A stretch of 64,000 nucleotides of DNA from the NCBI GenBank assembly GCA_003135055.1, contig PLDF01000159.1:1-64000 (forward strand), written 5' to 3'. Source of the stretch: Bryobacterales bacterium. GTDB taxonomy: Bacteria > Acidobacteriota > Terriglobia > Bryobacterales > Bryobacteraceae. Position 1 is the stretch's first letter; each line of letters begins with the position of its first letter. Positions 32,978-42,133 of the stretch are shown piece after piece. The position numbers were made by a program, and so were the translations under genes. The notes beneath the pieces were generated by a model. The model was not told the DNA's origin, searched no databases, and saw nothing but the letters and a program-made list of their open reading frames with translations.

Positions 32978-33987
32978 TGGAGCCACGCGCATGGTCGATC
33001 CGTCCTGTCTTCGCAGAAGTACACGCGAAATTCCTTTGGCTTGCGCCGCGCCGCCCATTGGCGGCCATTCACGAAATACGGTTTGGCCCACGCCTCGCTA
33101 TCGATGGTGCGTGGAGCGATTACCGAAACCGATACGCTGCCCTGCGCCGGATAGCCCGTCCGCGGGTCCATAATATGGGCATAGATCCTGCCCTCTGCCC
33201 TGAAAAATTTCTCGTAGCTGCCGGACGTGGACATCGACATATCTTTCAGGAAAACCACCGCCGCCGTCTTCCGCTGGTTCCATGGGTCGCGGATATCCAC
33301 GGGCCAGCCTTTAGCCTCGCTGGGCGGCGCCCCCATTCCGTAGATACTGCTGCCGGAACCCGCCACCAAAGCGATCTTGACGCCCATCTGTCTCAAAACA
33401 TCCACCATACGGTCTACGGCATAACCTTTGCCGATGCCGCCCGGGTCCATCTCCACTCCCTGGCGGTCGAACCATACGGTCTGCGCCGCGGCGTCGAGGC
33501 GGATATGCCGGTAACCCACCATGGTCAGGGCCGCCGCCACTTCGGCACGGTGCGGCAAATGGCCCGTCCCCTTGTAAAATCCCCAAACTGTCATCAGCGG
33601 CCCGACGGTAATGTCGAACGCGCCTTCGCCCTCGCGGCTATATTCCACGCACGCCGAAAGCAGGCGGAACATCTCGGGCGAAATCCGCATCGGCCCCTCG
33701 GCGGCATGCTGGTTGATCCGGCTCCACTCGCTTTCCGGCTTGTAGTTCGAAAGCAGGCCGTCCAGCCGCCGGGCCTCTTCCAAGGCGGCGTCCGCGGCCT
33801 CCGTCAACCGAGCCTGGTCATAGCCATACAACTCCACCGAATACGTCGAACCCATGGCGTCGGCGGTCTTTACGAGCCGCAATAATTCCGGCCCGTCCGC
33901 CGCCGCGGCTGGCCGCGCCACAGCCCCCGACAGAAACAAAACTATCACAATTTGTTTGACTTTAGGGCTATTTTTCAGTGCGTCCAC
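32974..33987 (-). CDS. apbE: FAD:protein FMN transferase
   Basis: 337-aa ApbE family protein, which attaches FMN covalently to extracytoplasmic flavoproteins. Residues 1-30 look like a signal peptide (QIVIVLFLSGAVARPAAAAD), fitting export. Signature elements are MGSTYSVEL at the start of the mature part, FDITVGPLMTVWGF, MDPGGIGKGYAVDRMVD, STSGSYEKFF and HIMDPRTGYPA with the metal-binding residues. The usual GGN loop reads AGSGSS. The gene overlaps rbfA by 20 bases upstream and hemE by 4 bases downstream, so it belongs to this polycistron. No flavinylated target is visible in the window. Confidence 0.9.
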   Translation of the reverse strand: MDALKNSPKVKQIVIVLFLSGAVARPAAAADGPELLRLVKTADAMGSTYSVELYGYDQARLTEAADAALEEARRLDGLLSNYKPESEWSRINQHAAEGPMRISPEMFRLLSACVEYSREGEGAFDITVGPLMTVWGFYKGTGHLPHRAEVAAALTMVGYRHIRLDAAAQTVWFDRQGVEMDPGGIGKGYAVDRMVDVLRQMGVKIALVAGSGSSIYGMGAPPSEAKGWPVDIRDPWNQRKTAAVVFLKDMSMSTSGSYEKFFRAEGRIYAHIMDPRTGYPAQGSVSVSVIAPRTIDSEAWAKPYFVNGRQWAARRKPKEFRVYFCEDRTDRPCAWLQ

Positions 33988-34330
33988 GAGATTTTTTCGC
34001 CCGTCTCAATAGGAAATCGATGCGCGTTTCCACGTCCTGGTTGCGGTCGTGCCCAAAGTGCAGCTCGGGAACATGCCGGAGGCTGAGCCGAAGAGCCAGT
34101 TCATGACGCAAATAACCACGGGCATGTTCGAGGGCGGCGAGGGACTCCCGCTGCTCGCGCTCGCTGCCCCGCAGCCCGACGCGAATGGTGGCATGGCGGC
34201 CATCCACGCTGACGTGCACCGCCTGCACGTCGACGGCGAGGAGCCGCGGGTCGTCGGTCTCAAACCCGATAATCTCGGCGAGCTCCTCGCGGATGGCCTC
34301 GGAGACGCGCAGGCTGCGCCGTTCATCCAT
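33968..34330 (-). CDS. rbfA: ribosome-binding factor A
   Basis: 120-aa KH-like protein acting in 16S rRNA 5'-end maturation and 30S assembly. It begins RSLRVSEAIREELAEII and ends its core HVPELHFGHDR, both typical. It follows infB and the DUF503 gene as in many bacteria, though a 222-bp gap with a long inverted repeat separates it from the DUF503 gene. The 3' end overlaps apbE by 20 bases, tying the haem block to the translation operon. Confidence 0.92.
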   Translation of the reverse strand: MDERRSLRVSEAIREELAEIIGFETDDPRLLAVDVQAVHVSVDGRHATIRVGLRGSEREQRESLAALEHARGYLRHELALRLSLRHVPELHFGHDRNQDVETRIDFLLRRAKKSRGRTEK

Positions 34331-34358
34331 CTACGCTACCTTTTCCCGGCGCCATGGT

Positions 34359-34530
34359 CTTCAACGCGGAGCAACGGAGAGGCGGAGACGGCGCGGAGTT
34401 ATTGAGGTTCTGAGATCTTCGTTCGCTTGTCGGCGCCTCCTTTCGTTCGACAACGCTGGAGGATGCAGAGCCCGATGGGAAAGAGTCAACTCCGCGCCCG
34501 ACTCCGCCTCTCCGTTGCTCCGCGTTGAAG
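34359..34530. repeat. 43-bp inverted repeat between rbfA and DUF503 gene
   Basis: The arms at 34359-34400 and 34488-34530 are inverse copies with one or two differences over 42-43 bp (core CGCGGAGCAACGGAGAGGCG). An 87-bp spacer separates them. In the operon transcript this would fold into one very long hairpin. The sequence style of repeated CGGAG words is a known kind of dispersed bacterial repeat. Confidence 0.85.
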
Positions 34531-34552
34531 GGCCAGCCTCGTTTTAAGGAAA

Positions 34553-34840
34553 TCAGGCTAGCCATTCGACGGTCGCCTCCGCCAGTTCCGATCCTAGAAG
34601 CGCCGCGGCTTCCTCTTCTACCGCTTGCAAAACTTTTTCGGCGTGGCCGTGGTCGGACGATACGGTCACGGCCGCGATGGCGGCGCGCTGCCATAAATCC
34701 TGATAATCGATTTCGGCCACGGCTACGTTGAATTTGTGGCGCAGGCGGTCTTTCAGGCTCTGGACTACGTGGCGCTTCTCCTTCAGAGAGTGCGAATTCT
34801 CAAGCCTGAGCTCGAGCGTAAGTACGCCGACGGAGGCCAT
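34553..34840 (-). CDS. DUF503 (YlxP-like) family protein
   Basis: 95-aa protein of the DUF503 family: GVLTLELRLENSHSLKEKRH at the N-terminus, then VQSLKDRLRHKFNVAVAEID. The family (YlxP in Firmicutes) commonly sits between infB and rbfA, as here, and has a ferredoxin-like fold. A role in translation or ribosome assembly is inferred from this order. The ATG is 6 bases after the infB stop. Confidence 0.88.
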   Translation of the reverse strand: MASVGVLTLELRLENSHSLKEKRHVVQSLKDRLRHKFNVAVAEIDYQDLWQRAAIAAVTVSSDHGHAEKVLQAVEEEAAALLGSELAEATVEWLA

Positions 34841-34846
34841 GGCATT

Positions 34847-37810
34847 TTACAAGAATCCCTCGGTGGGCACCCTCTCGGTGACGAAGCCCTCGATGATGTC
34901 GTTCTGTTTCACATCGCCGTAGTTTTCGAGCGTGATGCCGCATTCCTGACCGCTCTTGACCTCGGACACGTCGTCCTTAAACCGGCGCAGCGACGAGATT
35001 TTGCCGGTATGAACCACCACGTTGTCGCGGAGCAGCCGGATTTCGCACTTGCTGGGGATGGTCCCATCGATCACGATGCAGCCGGCCACCGCGCCCACCT
35101 TCGTAATGCGGAAGGTCTCGCGGACTTCCGCCTTGCCCTTGTAGACTTCGCGGAAGACGGGCGAGAGCAGGCCGGTCATGGCGCGCTTGATCTCGTCGGT
35201 GAGGTTGTAAATGATGGTGTGAAGGCGAATATCCACCTTCTCCTGCTCGGCCACGGCGGCGGCGTTGCGTTCGGGCCGCACGTTGAAGCCAACCACGATG
35301 GCGTTCGACGCCGACGCCAGCAGCACATCCGATTCGTTGATGGCGCCCACTCCCGAGTGGAGGACGCGCACTTTGACCTTGTCGTTCGAGAGCTTCTGCA
35401 GGGCTTCGCCGATGACTTCGGCCGAGCCGCCCACGTCCGCTTTTAGAATGATGGGAAGCTCTTTGACTTCGCCGGCCTGCAACTGCTTGTGAAGCTGTTC
35501 CAGCGTGAGACGGCTGTTCTTGGCGAGAGCGACCTCGCGGGCCTTGAGATCGCGGAAATTCACGATCTGCTTGGCTTTGGCGGTATCGGTGACCACCTGG
35601 AAATCGTCGCCGGCTTCGGGAAGCGATTCGAGGCCAAGGACCTCGACGGGCGTGGAGGGCTCGGCTTTGCGGATCTGCGTGCCGCGATCGCTGATCATCG
35701 CGCGCACCTTGCCGAAGACCGATCCGCAGATGAAGAAATCGCCCACGCTGAGCGTGCCGTTGCGCACCAGTACGGTGGCTACGGGGCCGCGTCCGCGGTC
35801 GAGCTGGGCTTCGAGCACGGTGCCCATGGCGGGGCGCGCCGGGTTGCACTTGAGGTCTTGCAGCTCGGCGACCAGCAGGATCATTTCGAGCAGAAGCGGG
35901 AGGCCAACCTGGGTCCTGGCGGAAACCGGCACCATGACGGTATCGCCGCCCCAGTCTTCCGCCAACAAGCCGCGGTCGGAAAGCTGCTGCTTGACCCGAT
36001 CGGGTTGGGAATCCGGCTTATCGATCTTATTGATGGCGACGATGATGGGAACTTTGGCCGCCTTGGCGTGATCGATGGCTTCGAGGGTTTGCGGCATAAC
36101 GCCATCGTCGGCCGCTACCACCAGAACCACGATGTCGGTTACTTTGGCGCCGCGGGCGCGCATACGGGTGAAGGCTTCATGGCCGGGAGTATCGATGAAA
36201 ACGATCTTTTTGCCGCTCATCTCCACTTGATAGGCGCCGATGTGCTGCGTGATGCCGCCGGCTTCGCGCCCGGCGACGTTGGCCACGCGGATGGCGTCGA
36301 GCAGCGAAGTCTTGCCATGATCGACATGGCCCATGATGGTGACCACGGGCGCGCGCCTCACTACATCTTTCGCCTCCTGGGCTTCTTCCACGCCCGCCAT
36401 GGCTTCTATTTCGTAGCTGACGGTGGCGGTGGAAGCGCCGAAATCGCGCGAGATTTCAGTAGCGAGCTTGGAATCGAGAGTCTGGTTGATGGCCACGAAG
36501 ATGCCGCGGTCCATCAACTTTTTCATGATCAGCGCGGCCTTGACATCGAGCTTTTCGGACAGCTCCTTAACGGTGATGCCTTCGGAAATCGTAATCTCCC
36601 GATTGATGGGCGGAGGGCCGGCTTCCACGTGCCGCCGCTGCGGCCGGAGGGTTCTCTCTTCTTCCACGCGCTCGCGCTGCTGGCGAACCGGGCGCTTATC
36701 GCCTGGGCGGCCACGCGCCGGTTCGACGGGCGGCGGCGCGAGTCCGGGTTCCATGCGTCCACGGGAAGTGGGATGCTGCGGACGCGGACCGCTGCCGGGC
36801 CGGACGCCGGGACGAGCCGGACCAGGTCCGGCGGGACCGCCAGGGCCTTGGCGCGTGACCAACGGCTGCCCGGGGCGGATCGGGCCGCGATAAATCGGCT
36901 GACCCGGAACCGGAGCACTGGCGGCTCGGGGAGCTCCGGGGTGCGGCGAGGGAGGCGCCAAAGGCATTGAGGGACGAGGCGCGCCGAGTTTGGCGGCGAG
37001 ATCGGGACGTGGCGGCACCACCGGCCGCGCGATGGGTTGGCCAGCCAAGGGGCGCGGGGCGCTCGATGGCAGAGACCCGATTGGCGGACGCGGCGCGGGT
37101 GGGCGCGGCATTGCCGGCGCGCCGGAGCGTGCGGTTTCCGACGGTGGCAGCGGAGCCCGCGGCCCCGACAGAACCTGCCCGGGACGCGGCGCAGTTGGGC
37201 TGGGAGCCGATGGAATGGGCCGGGGCGCCGGCGCGGTTGGGCGTCCGGGCGCAATCACCGCCGCGGGCGGGGTGCTTGGAGATGGCGCGCTGGCAGGGTG
37301 CGAAGGGGCTGAAGTTCTGGCCTGAACCGGCATCGGTGGGGGTATCGGCGAGCGTGGGGCTCCCGAATGAGATCCGATGGGCGGATGAATGGGCCGGCCC
37401 GTGGAGATGGGCGGCCGAATGGGCATCGCGGGAGCGGCCGGCCTTTCCGGCTCTGCCGCCGGCGGTTCTTCGCGGGGCGTTTCCTGGCGCTTGACGGCAG
37501 GCGCGGCATGGGCAGCCGGGGCAGCTTCGGCATCCGCAACGGGCTGAGACTTGGGCTGTCCGTTCGAGACGGGCGCCGGTTCGGCGTGAACGGGAGACCG
37601 GTCCTCGGTGGCGGCTTCGAACTCGCCGCCGGATGCAGATTCCGTATCCTCGTGCCCGTAGTAGCGGCGCAGCTTAAGCACTACGTCGTCGTCCAGCGAG
37701 CTGGAGTGCGTCTTTTTATCCGCGACGCCCAGTTCGGGGAGCTTCTCCAGTATTTCGTGAGCCTTAACTTCCAACTCCCGCGCCAGCTCGTTAATTCGGA
37801 TCTTTCCCAT
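34847..37810 (-). CDS. infB: translation initiation factor IF-2
   Basis: 987-aa initiation factor. It has an IF2_N domain at the start ([20 protein letters not shown]), a long Pro/Ala/Arg-rich disordered linker (about 75-400), a second IF2_N region ([20 protein letters not shown], about 410-460) and the G domain with [16 protein letters not shown] near residue 490, DTPGHEAF and NKIDKP. The domain II, III and C-terminal barrel follow ([28 protein letters not shown]-like [10 protein letters not shown]). The linker is longer than in E. coli and explains the size. The gene lies between nusA and the DUF503 gene in the classic order. Confidence 0.97.
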   Translation of the reverse strand: MGKIRINELARELEVKAHEILEKLPELGVADKKTHSSSLDDDVVLKLRRYYGHEDTESASGGEFEAATEDRSPVHAEPAPVSNGQPKSQPVADAEAAPAAHAAPAVKRQETPREEPPAAEPERPAAPAMPIRPPISTGRPIHPPIGSHSGAPRSPIPPPMPVQARTSAPSHPASAPSPSTPPAAVIAPGRPTAPAPRPIPSAPSPTAPRPGQVLSGPRAPLPPSETARSGAPAMPRPPAPRPPIGSLPSSAPRPLAGQPIARPVVPPRPDLAAKLGAPRPSMPLAPPSPHPGAPRAASAPVPGQPIYRGPIRPGQPLVTRQGPGGPAGPGPARPGVRPGSGPRPQHPTSRGRMEPGLAPPPVEPARGRPGDKRPVRQQRERVEEERTLRPQRRHVEAGPPPINREITISEGITVKELSEKLDVKAALIMKKLMDRGIFVAINQTLDSKLATEISRDFGASTATVSYEIEAMAGVEEAQEAKDVVRRAPVVTIMGHVDHGKTSLLDAIRVANVAGREAGGITQHIGAYQVEMSGKKIVFIDTPGHEAFTRMRARGAKVTDIVVLVVAADDGVMPQTLEAIDHAKAAKVPIIVAINKIDKPDSQPDRVKQQLSDRGLLAEDWGGDTVMVPVSARTQVGLPLLLEMILLVAELQDLKCNPARPAMGTVLEAQLDRGRGPVATVLVRNGTLSVGDFFICGSVFGKVRAMISDRGTQIRKAEPSTPVEVLGLESLPEAGDDFQVVTDTAKAKQIVNFRDLKAREVALAKNSRLTLEQLHKQLQAGEVKELPIILKADVGGSAEVIGEALQKLSNDKVKVRVLHSGVGAINESDVLLASASNAIVVGFNVRPERNAAAVAEQEKVDIRLHTIIYNLTDEIKRAMTGLLSPVFREVYKGKAEVRETFRITKVGAVAGCIVIDGTIPSKCEIRLLRDNVVVHTGKISSLRRFKDDVSEVKSGQECGITLENYGDVKQNDIIEGFVTERVPTEGFL

Positions 37811-37846
37811 AGATAAAGCTATCTTCTTCTGCTTGCGAAACCGATC

Positions 37847-39472
37847 TTATTCGCCGGTAGGTTTTTCCGTAGCGTCGGTTTCAGACTGATTGTGACCGGG
37901 GAAACCAGCGTTTTCTATCGTACCAGACTCTTCCGTTTGAACCGCTTCGGATTCGGGGGCGGTCGGGTGACCGGCGGCGAGCGCGGCCGACTCACCGGCG
38001 GCAAGACCGCCGGCGTTACCAGCTTCGGATTCGGGGGCGGTCGGGTGACCGGCGGCGAGCGCGGCGCTGCCTGCCGAATCACCGGCGGCAAGACCGCCGG
38101 CGTTACCGGGCGGCATTCCTTCTTCTTCGGCATCGGCTATGGCGCCTTCGGTCTCAGCCGGCGCCTCTTCGGAGACAGGCCGGGAGGCCTGTCCTACAAC
38201 TTCGTCTTCGAACTGGCCGTAGTAGGCGTTCACGTACTGCTGAATGCTCTCCACCATGTCGGGCCCAAAGCCTGGGATCTCTTCAATCTGCTCAGGCGTC
38301 ATGCTGCCGAGCTGATCGATGGTACCCACGCCCGCCGCCACCAGCGTCTCGACGATGTTCTCGGGCAGGCCGTAATCGATGAGCACGGAAACAGGCGCGC
38401 CGGGCGAAACCAGCGCGGCCATCTGCGATTCCACTTCCTGGCGCTTTTCCTCTTCGCTCTTGATATCGATCTTCCAGCCGAGCAGTTTGGCGGCGAGGCG
38501 CACGTTCTGGCCCTTCTTGCCGATAGCCAGCGACAATTGCGAATCGTCGACAATGACTTCCATGTGGCGCTCCGCCGCTTCGACGATGCTGATGCGGCTG
38601 ACCTTAGCGGGGCTGAGCGCGTGGGTGGCGAAAACCACCGGATCTTCGGAGAACTCGATAATATCGATCTTTTCGCCGCGCAGCTCGCGAATGATGGATT
38701 GCACGCGCATGCCCTTCATGCCGACGCAGGCGCCGACGCTATCCACATCGCGGTCGCGGCTCTGCACGGCGATCTTGGTACGCTCGCCGGCCTCGCGGGC
38801 GCAGCCGCGGATCTGCACGGTGCCATCGTAGATTTCCGGCACTTCCTGCTCAAACAGGCGCATCACCAACTCGGGCGCCGCGCGCGAGACCAGGACGCCG
38901 GGGCCTTTGCTGGCCTTATCGACCAGCTTGATAACGCAGCGGATGCGGTCGCCCGCGCTGTAGCTTTCGAGGCGCGACTGCTCCTTTTTAGGAAGGCGGG
39001 CTTCGGTCTTGCCGAGGTCGAGCACATAATCGGGGCCCTCGACGCGCTTGATGGTGCAATTGACCAGCTCGCCGGCGCGGCCGGAGTATTCGTTGTAAAC
39101 GGTTTCGCGCTCGGCTTCGCGGACCTTCTGAAAAATGACCTGCTTGGCGGTCTGCGCGGAGATGCGGCCCAGGGCGTCGGTGTTCTTGGGGATGCGAATT
39201 TCCGTGCCGGGCTCCGCCGCGGGATCGATGCGGCGCGCATCGGCGAGCGTCATTTCATGCGCGGGATCTTCAACGGATTCGACGGCTTTTTTCAGCGCGT
39301 AGAGCTTGATGGCGCCGGTCTTGGCGTCCATCTCGGCAAGATAATCTTCGGTGTTGCGGTAGTGCTTGCGGGCGGCGATCAGCATGGCGTCTTTGACGGC
39401 GTCGAAGACGATTTGCGGGTCGATGCCCTTCTCTTTGCTGAGTATCTCGATGGATTGAACGATGGTTTCCAA
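37847..39472 (-). CDS. nusA: transcription termination/antitermination protein NusA
   Basis: About 541 aa. The N-terminal domain (VQSIEILSKEKGIDPQIVFD) binds RNA polymerase, followed by S1 (GELVNCTIKRVEGPDYVLDL), KH1 and KH2 (ACVGMKGMRVQSIIRELRGE; AIGKKGQNVRLAAKLLGWKI) and a helix-hairpin-helix-like C-terminal repeat (IDQLGSMTPEQIEEIPGFGP). The final 100 residues are low-complexity and contain a direct repeat (AGNAGGLAAG, then AALAAGHPTAPESEA, twice). The start is uncertain: the TTG at 39472 has GAGGG upstream and fits the family length; another TTG lies at 39532 just after rimP. Confidence 0.92.
   Translation of the reverse strand: METIVQSIEILSKEKGIDPQIVFDAVKDAMLIAARKHYRNTEDYLAEMDAKTGAIKLYALKKAVESVEDPAHEMTLADARRIDPAAEPGTEIRIPKNTDALGRISAQTAKQVIFQKVREAERETVYNEYSGRAGELVNCTIKRVEGPDYVLDLGKTEARLPKKEQSRLESYSAGDRIRCVIKLVDKASKGPGVLVSRAAPELVMRLFEQEVPEIYDGTVQIRGCAREAGERTKIAVQSRDRDVDSVGACVGMKGMRVQSIIRELRGEKIDIIEFSEDPVVFATHALSPAKVSRISIVEAAERHMEVIVDDSQLSLAIGKKGQNVRLAAKLLGWKIDIKSEEEKRQEVESQMAALVSPGAPVSVLIDYGLPENIVETLVAAGVGTIDQLGSMTPEQIEEIPGFGPDMVESIQQYVNAYYGQFEDEVVGQASRPVSEEAPAETEGAIADAEEEGMPPGNAGGLAAGDSAGSAALAAGHPTAPESEAGNAGGLAAGESAALAAGHPTAPESEAVQTEESGTIENAGFPGHNQSETDATEKPTGE
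37944..38107. repeat. direct repeat inside the nusA 3' end
   Basis: Units at about 37944-38020 and 38022-38107 share GCTTCGGATTCGGGGGCGGT and further matches, differing by a 9-bp insertion. The repeat encodes the Ala/Gly-rich C-terminal tail of NusA and keeps the reading frame. Confidence 0.85.
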
Positions 39473-39535
39473 AGCGCCCTCTTTTATGTCTTTTCCTTGA
39501 ATTATGTCCCGGCGGGTACCGTCTCGTCGCAAGAA

Positions 39536-40000
39536 CTACCACTCGAACTTCAAATTGGCCTTCTGAACGTTGTCGAACGGCACCCGTAGCGTCTGGCCGG
39601 GCGCGGTTTCGAGCGCGATGGCGCCATCCTCGAAGCCGGCGAGCTTGCCCTCGAAGCTGAGTCTTTGATCGATGGGTTCCCTGAGCGTAATCTTGGCCTT
39701 CTTGCCTGCGAACCTTGTGTAATCCTGCGGCTTGACGAGCTTGCGCTCAACGCCGGGAGAACTGACTTCGAGCGTGTAACTGCCGCCGGGGATGACGTCT
39801 TCGACATCCAGAATAGTTCCAACCTGGTGAGAAACCAGCTCGCAATCGCCGTGGGTGACGCCATCGGGCTTATCGATGGAGATGCGGACGAGGCGATTGT
39901 TGCCGCCACCCTTGACTTCCACCTCGACGATTTCCATACCCTCGGACTCCGCCACTCTGCGCGCGATCTCTTCGATTTTCGATGTTACCGGCGACTGCAT
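39536..40000 (-). CDS. rimP: ribosome maturation factor RimP
   Basis: 154-aa 30S maturation factor, first gene of the rimP-nusA-infB cluster. The family pattern is visible: RVAESEGMEIVEVEVKGGGN at the N-terminal domain, RISIDKPDGVTHGDCELVS, and SYTLEVSSPGVERKLVKPQD at the domain border. No good ribosome binding site precedes the ATG at 40000; instead a terminator-like hairpin lies 25 bp upstream, suggesting leader control. Confidence 0.93.
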   Translation of the reverse strand: MQSPVTSKIEEIARRVAESEGMEIVEVEVKGGGNNRLVRISIDKPDGVTHGDCELVSHQVGTILDVEDVIPGGSYTLEVSSPGVERKLVKPQDYTRFAGKKAKITLREPIDQRLSFEGKLAGFEDGAIALETAPGQTLRVPFDNVQKANLKFEW

Positions 40001-40024
40001 CGTTGCTTAATGTGCCCGAACCAA

Positions 40025-40048
40025 CAAAAAAGTGGGCTTTCGCCCACT
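40025..40048 (-). terminator. rimP leader terminator/attenuator
   Basis: On the minus strand a perfect 7-bp stem AGTGGGC/GCCCACT with a GAAA loop is followed by six T residues. It sits only 25 bp in front of rimP, so it would stop transcripts entering the operon unless overridden. Premature terminators upstream of rimP are known in other bacteria. Confidence 0.75.
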
Positions 40049-40310
40049 CGGTTGATCCGACCTTAAATTACAGTGTAGCACCTGGGTGCAAGGGGCGGGT
40101 GGTTTGGCGGCGATTCGAGCGCATGGGCGTGCGTGCCCCGGCGCTGCGAGGGCGTTTGCTGAGGCTTCCCTGAGCGGCAAGCGGCGGCCTGGGCGGGCAG
40201 GATCGGGGATTCTCGGGTTTTGGCGGAACGATACCAAATTCGCGCAACTAGGTGTGGATTGTTGGGGTTGCGAGCTTGGCAGGGGATGGGCCAAGCCCAA
40301 TTGGCGGCGG

Positions 40311-40616
40311 TCAGGCCGCAGGTTTCAGGAGCTTGGCAACCGTCTGTTCCAGCTTTTCCAAGCGGGATGCGAAGTCGGCCTTCTGCCTCGATTGCTCCAG
40401 CAGGAGTTGAGAGGAGAAGGCCCCGGTTTCGATCACCGATTTAGTGAGGGCCGGGAGCCTGGAGTCAATGCCAGTCAGCACCGCGGAATGAACGTCCAGG
40501 CGGCTATTGAGAGCATGCATGCCCGTTCTGGTTTCCTCCCTGAGATCGAGGATGTATCCGGCCAGACGCTCTATCGATACGTCGATGCGGTCGAAGCGTT
40601 CGTCTATCGTCGTCAT
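40311..40616 (-). CDS. small coiled-coil protein
   Basis: 101-aa unknown protein from the ATG at 40616 (MTTIDERFDRIDVSIERLAG), with GGTGAGG about 10 bases upstream. Heptad-like helices run through most of its length (IDVSIERLAGYILDLREETR, then ASRLEKLEQTVAKLLKPAA), with no membrane segment or signal. It looks like a small trimeric coiled coil. Its last 55 coding bases are repeated nearly exactly at 42979-43033, where only the C-terminal end of the protein remains. It lies 310 bp upstream of rimP but is separated by the leader terminator. Confidence 0.65.
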   Translation of the reverse strand: MTTIDERFDRIDVSIERLAGYILDLREETRTGMHALNSRLDVHSAVLTGIDSRLPALTKSVIETGAFSSQLLLEQSRQKADFASRLEKLEQTVAKLLKPAA

Positions 40617-41036
40617 TGCGTAAAACCTCACCTGTCGATTAAGTCTTCACTTCGCGAGGCACCTTGATTATAGGCCATCCGTGCGCAAATAGAAACGTTT
40701 CGATTACTCGCTTGCCCGCCTTGCCCGCCGATTCTGCTTGCTATCCGTGCGCACGAAGGGCATTCCCGATTCAGGGCCGGATCAACGCGCCTTCGGCGGG
40801 CGGAAAGTGACCACCCCCGCTTTCCAAAATCGACCCAGCGGTCTCGCGGTGGCACGAAGAGTAGGCGATCCATGCCCGGCCGACGGCATTCTAAATCCGC
40901 TCGTTGACACGTTGACAGCGCCCCCGCATCGAGATGCGGATGATTCGATGGGGAGGAATCGAGGCAAGCTGGATAACGTGCGCCGCGTGGTCCGAGCGCA
41001 AAAGGCCGGGCGTCGTTGACGTACGATGGATTTGGA
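40617..41036. other. 420-bp gap without a gene
   Basis: I see no supported gene, RNA or strong repeat here. GTGCGCAAATAG and GTGCGCACGAAG occur as weak related words at about 40682 and 40747. Confidence 0.4.
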
Positions 41037-41598
41037 ATGACCGATCGACTCCAGACTTACGTGGCCTTGCCTATTGCCCTCAGGGAGCGGCTGTCTGCGG
41101 ACGACGACCCGGCGCTCTGGGAACAAGTGCTGAAGATTCTAGCCGAGGACTCATCCGTACTCGAAGCCGTTACCCACGGTTCGCAGCTATACGCTGAAGT
41201 AGGGGTGTGTTCTCATTGGCTGCGTCCTCATCAGACCCGGTGGACTGCGGCCGGTGGTTTTGCATGGCCGGCAGGATATGGCGGCACGGCCTTCAGCAGA
41301 ACCGGTCTTCCACTTTTTGATTGGAGCGTCAGACTACAGTTCAATCCTACTCCAATAGGCTGGGTCATTCCGGAGATTAGTGCCGACAAAACGCTCCATC
41401 TCGGTCCGTGTCACTGTTCCTTCCCGGACGACCCGGCACCGCCAAGCGGCGGTGCACACTCTCTGGCCGCCCAGGACTTTGGATGCTAAGCGCAAGCGAA
41501 CTGTCTTCTATGGTCTTCGAAATTTGAATGGCGTTTGGGAACTGAAGGCATGCTCCAGGGACCGCAAACAAACCGATCCAGCGTTAGGAAGGCATTAG
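41037..41598 (+). pseudogene. frameshifted hypothetical gene
   Basis: Two plus-strand frames read as one protein. The first (41037 to about 41405) starts MTDRLQTYVALPIALRERLS and runs to ISADKTLHL. The second continues RVTVPSRTTRHRQAAVHTLW, then KRTVFYGLRNLNGVWELKAC, and ends at 41598. The switch lies near 41398-41410 in CTCGGTCCGTGTCAC, where one extra base (or two missing) would join them. If unread, the first frame stops after about 150 residues. I recognise no family; the product would be about 186 aa with aromatic-rich beta strands. A sequencing error is an equal possibility. Confidence 0.5.
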
Positions 41599-42133
41599 AA
41601 GACCTGCCCATACCGCCGGAGCGCTCTCGCCCTCCGGCGACACTGTGTACTGGGGTGGGGGACAATCTTATCGATCACAAGCCTTTGAGGCAGATTATTG
41701 ATTTTGCAATGAGCGAGAGGTCTGCCGTGCCCCAGAGGAGTGGATCCCTCTCCAGGGCAGGAGCTTCCCGGAGTCATCCCCTCACATGGGCCCTCCTGAG
41801 ATTCCTACAGGTCATCAAGAAAACCAAGAGGGTCGGCCGAAGCGTTTCGTGACGCTGCGAACCCCATGTCGTCGCTAGATGCTGTCAGCCGCGCCCTGCG
41901 CAGCGCGGGTCAGCCTGTGTATTGGCATCGTCCAATCGTCTCGTTTGATTATACGAGCAGGTTCGTAGTATGCTCTTCGTAGATGTCGTTCGGCGCCAGG
42001 GTGGACGAAATGGATGCGGCCAAGACTTGCCGCACACACGATCGGTACATGGGGGATTGGAATAGGAGGCCGAATGAGGGCCGGCACACTCTTGGGAAAC
42101 GGCGATCTGAAGAAAGGAATCGCGAGGCTGGTT
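41599..42133. other. 535-bp gap without a supported gene
   Basis: Mixed, lower-complexity sequence with no convincing gene on either strand. The frame of the next gene is open from 42014 but without family features before 42134. GCCGCGCCCTGCGCAGCGCG at about 41890 forms a small hairpin. Confidence 0.4.

Noticed and set aside
37892-39589. 565-codon plus-strand frame opposite nusA
   Set aside because: Antisense to a conserved essential gene and without recognisable domains.
40085-40095. TTGCAC with TAATTT as a rimP promoter
   Set aside because: The boxes are only about 15 bp apart and the -10 match is weak, so no call was made.
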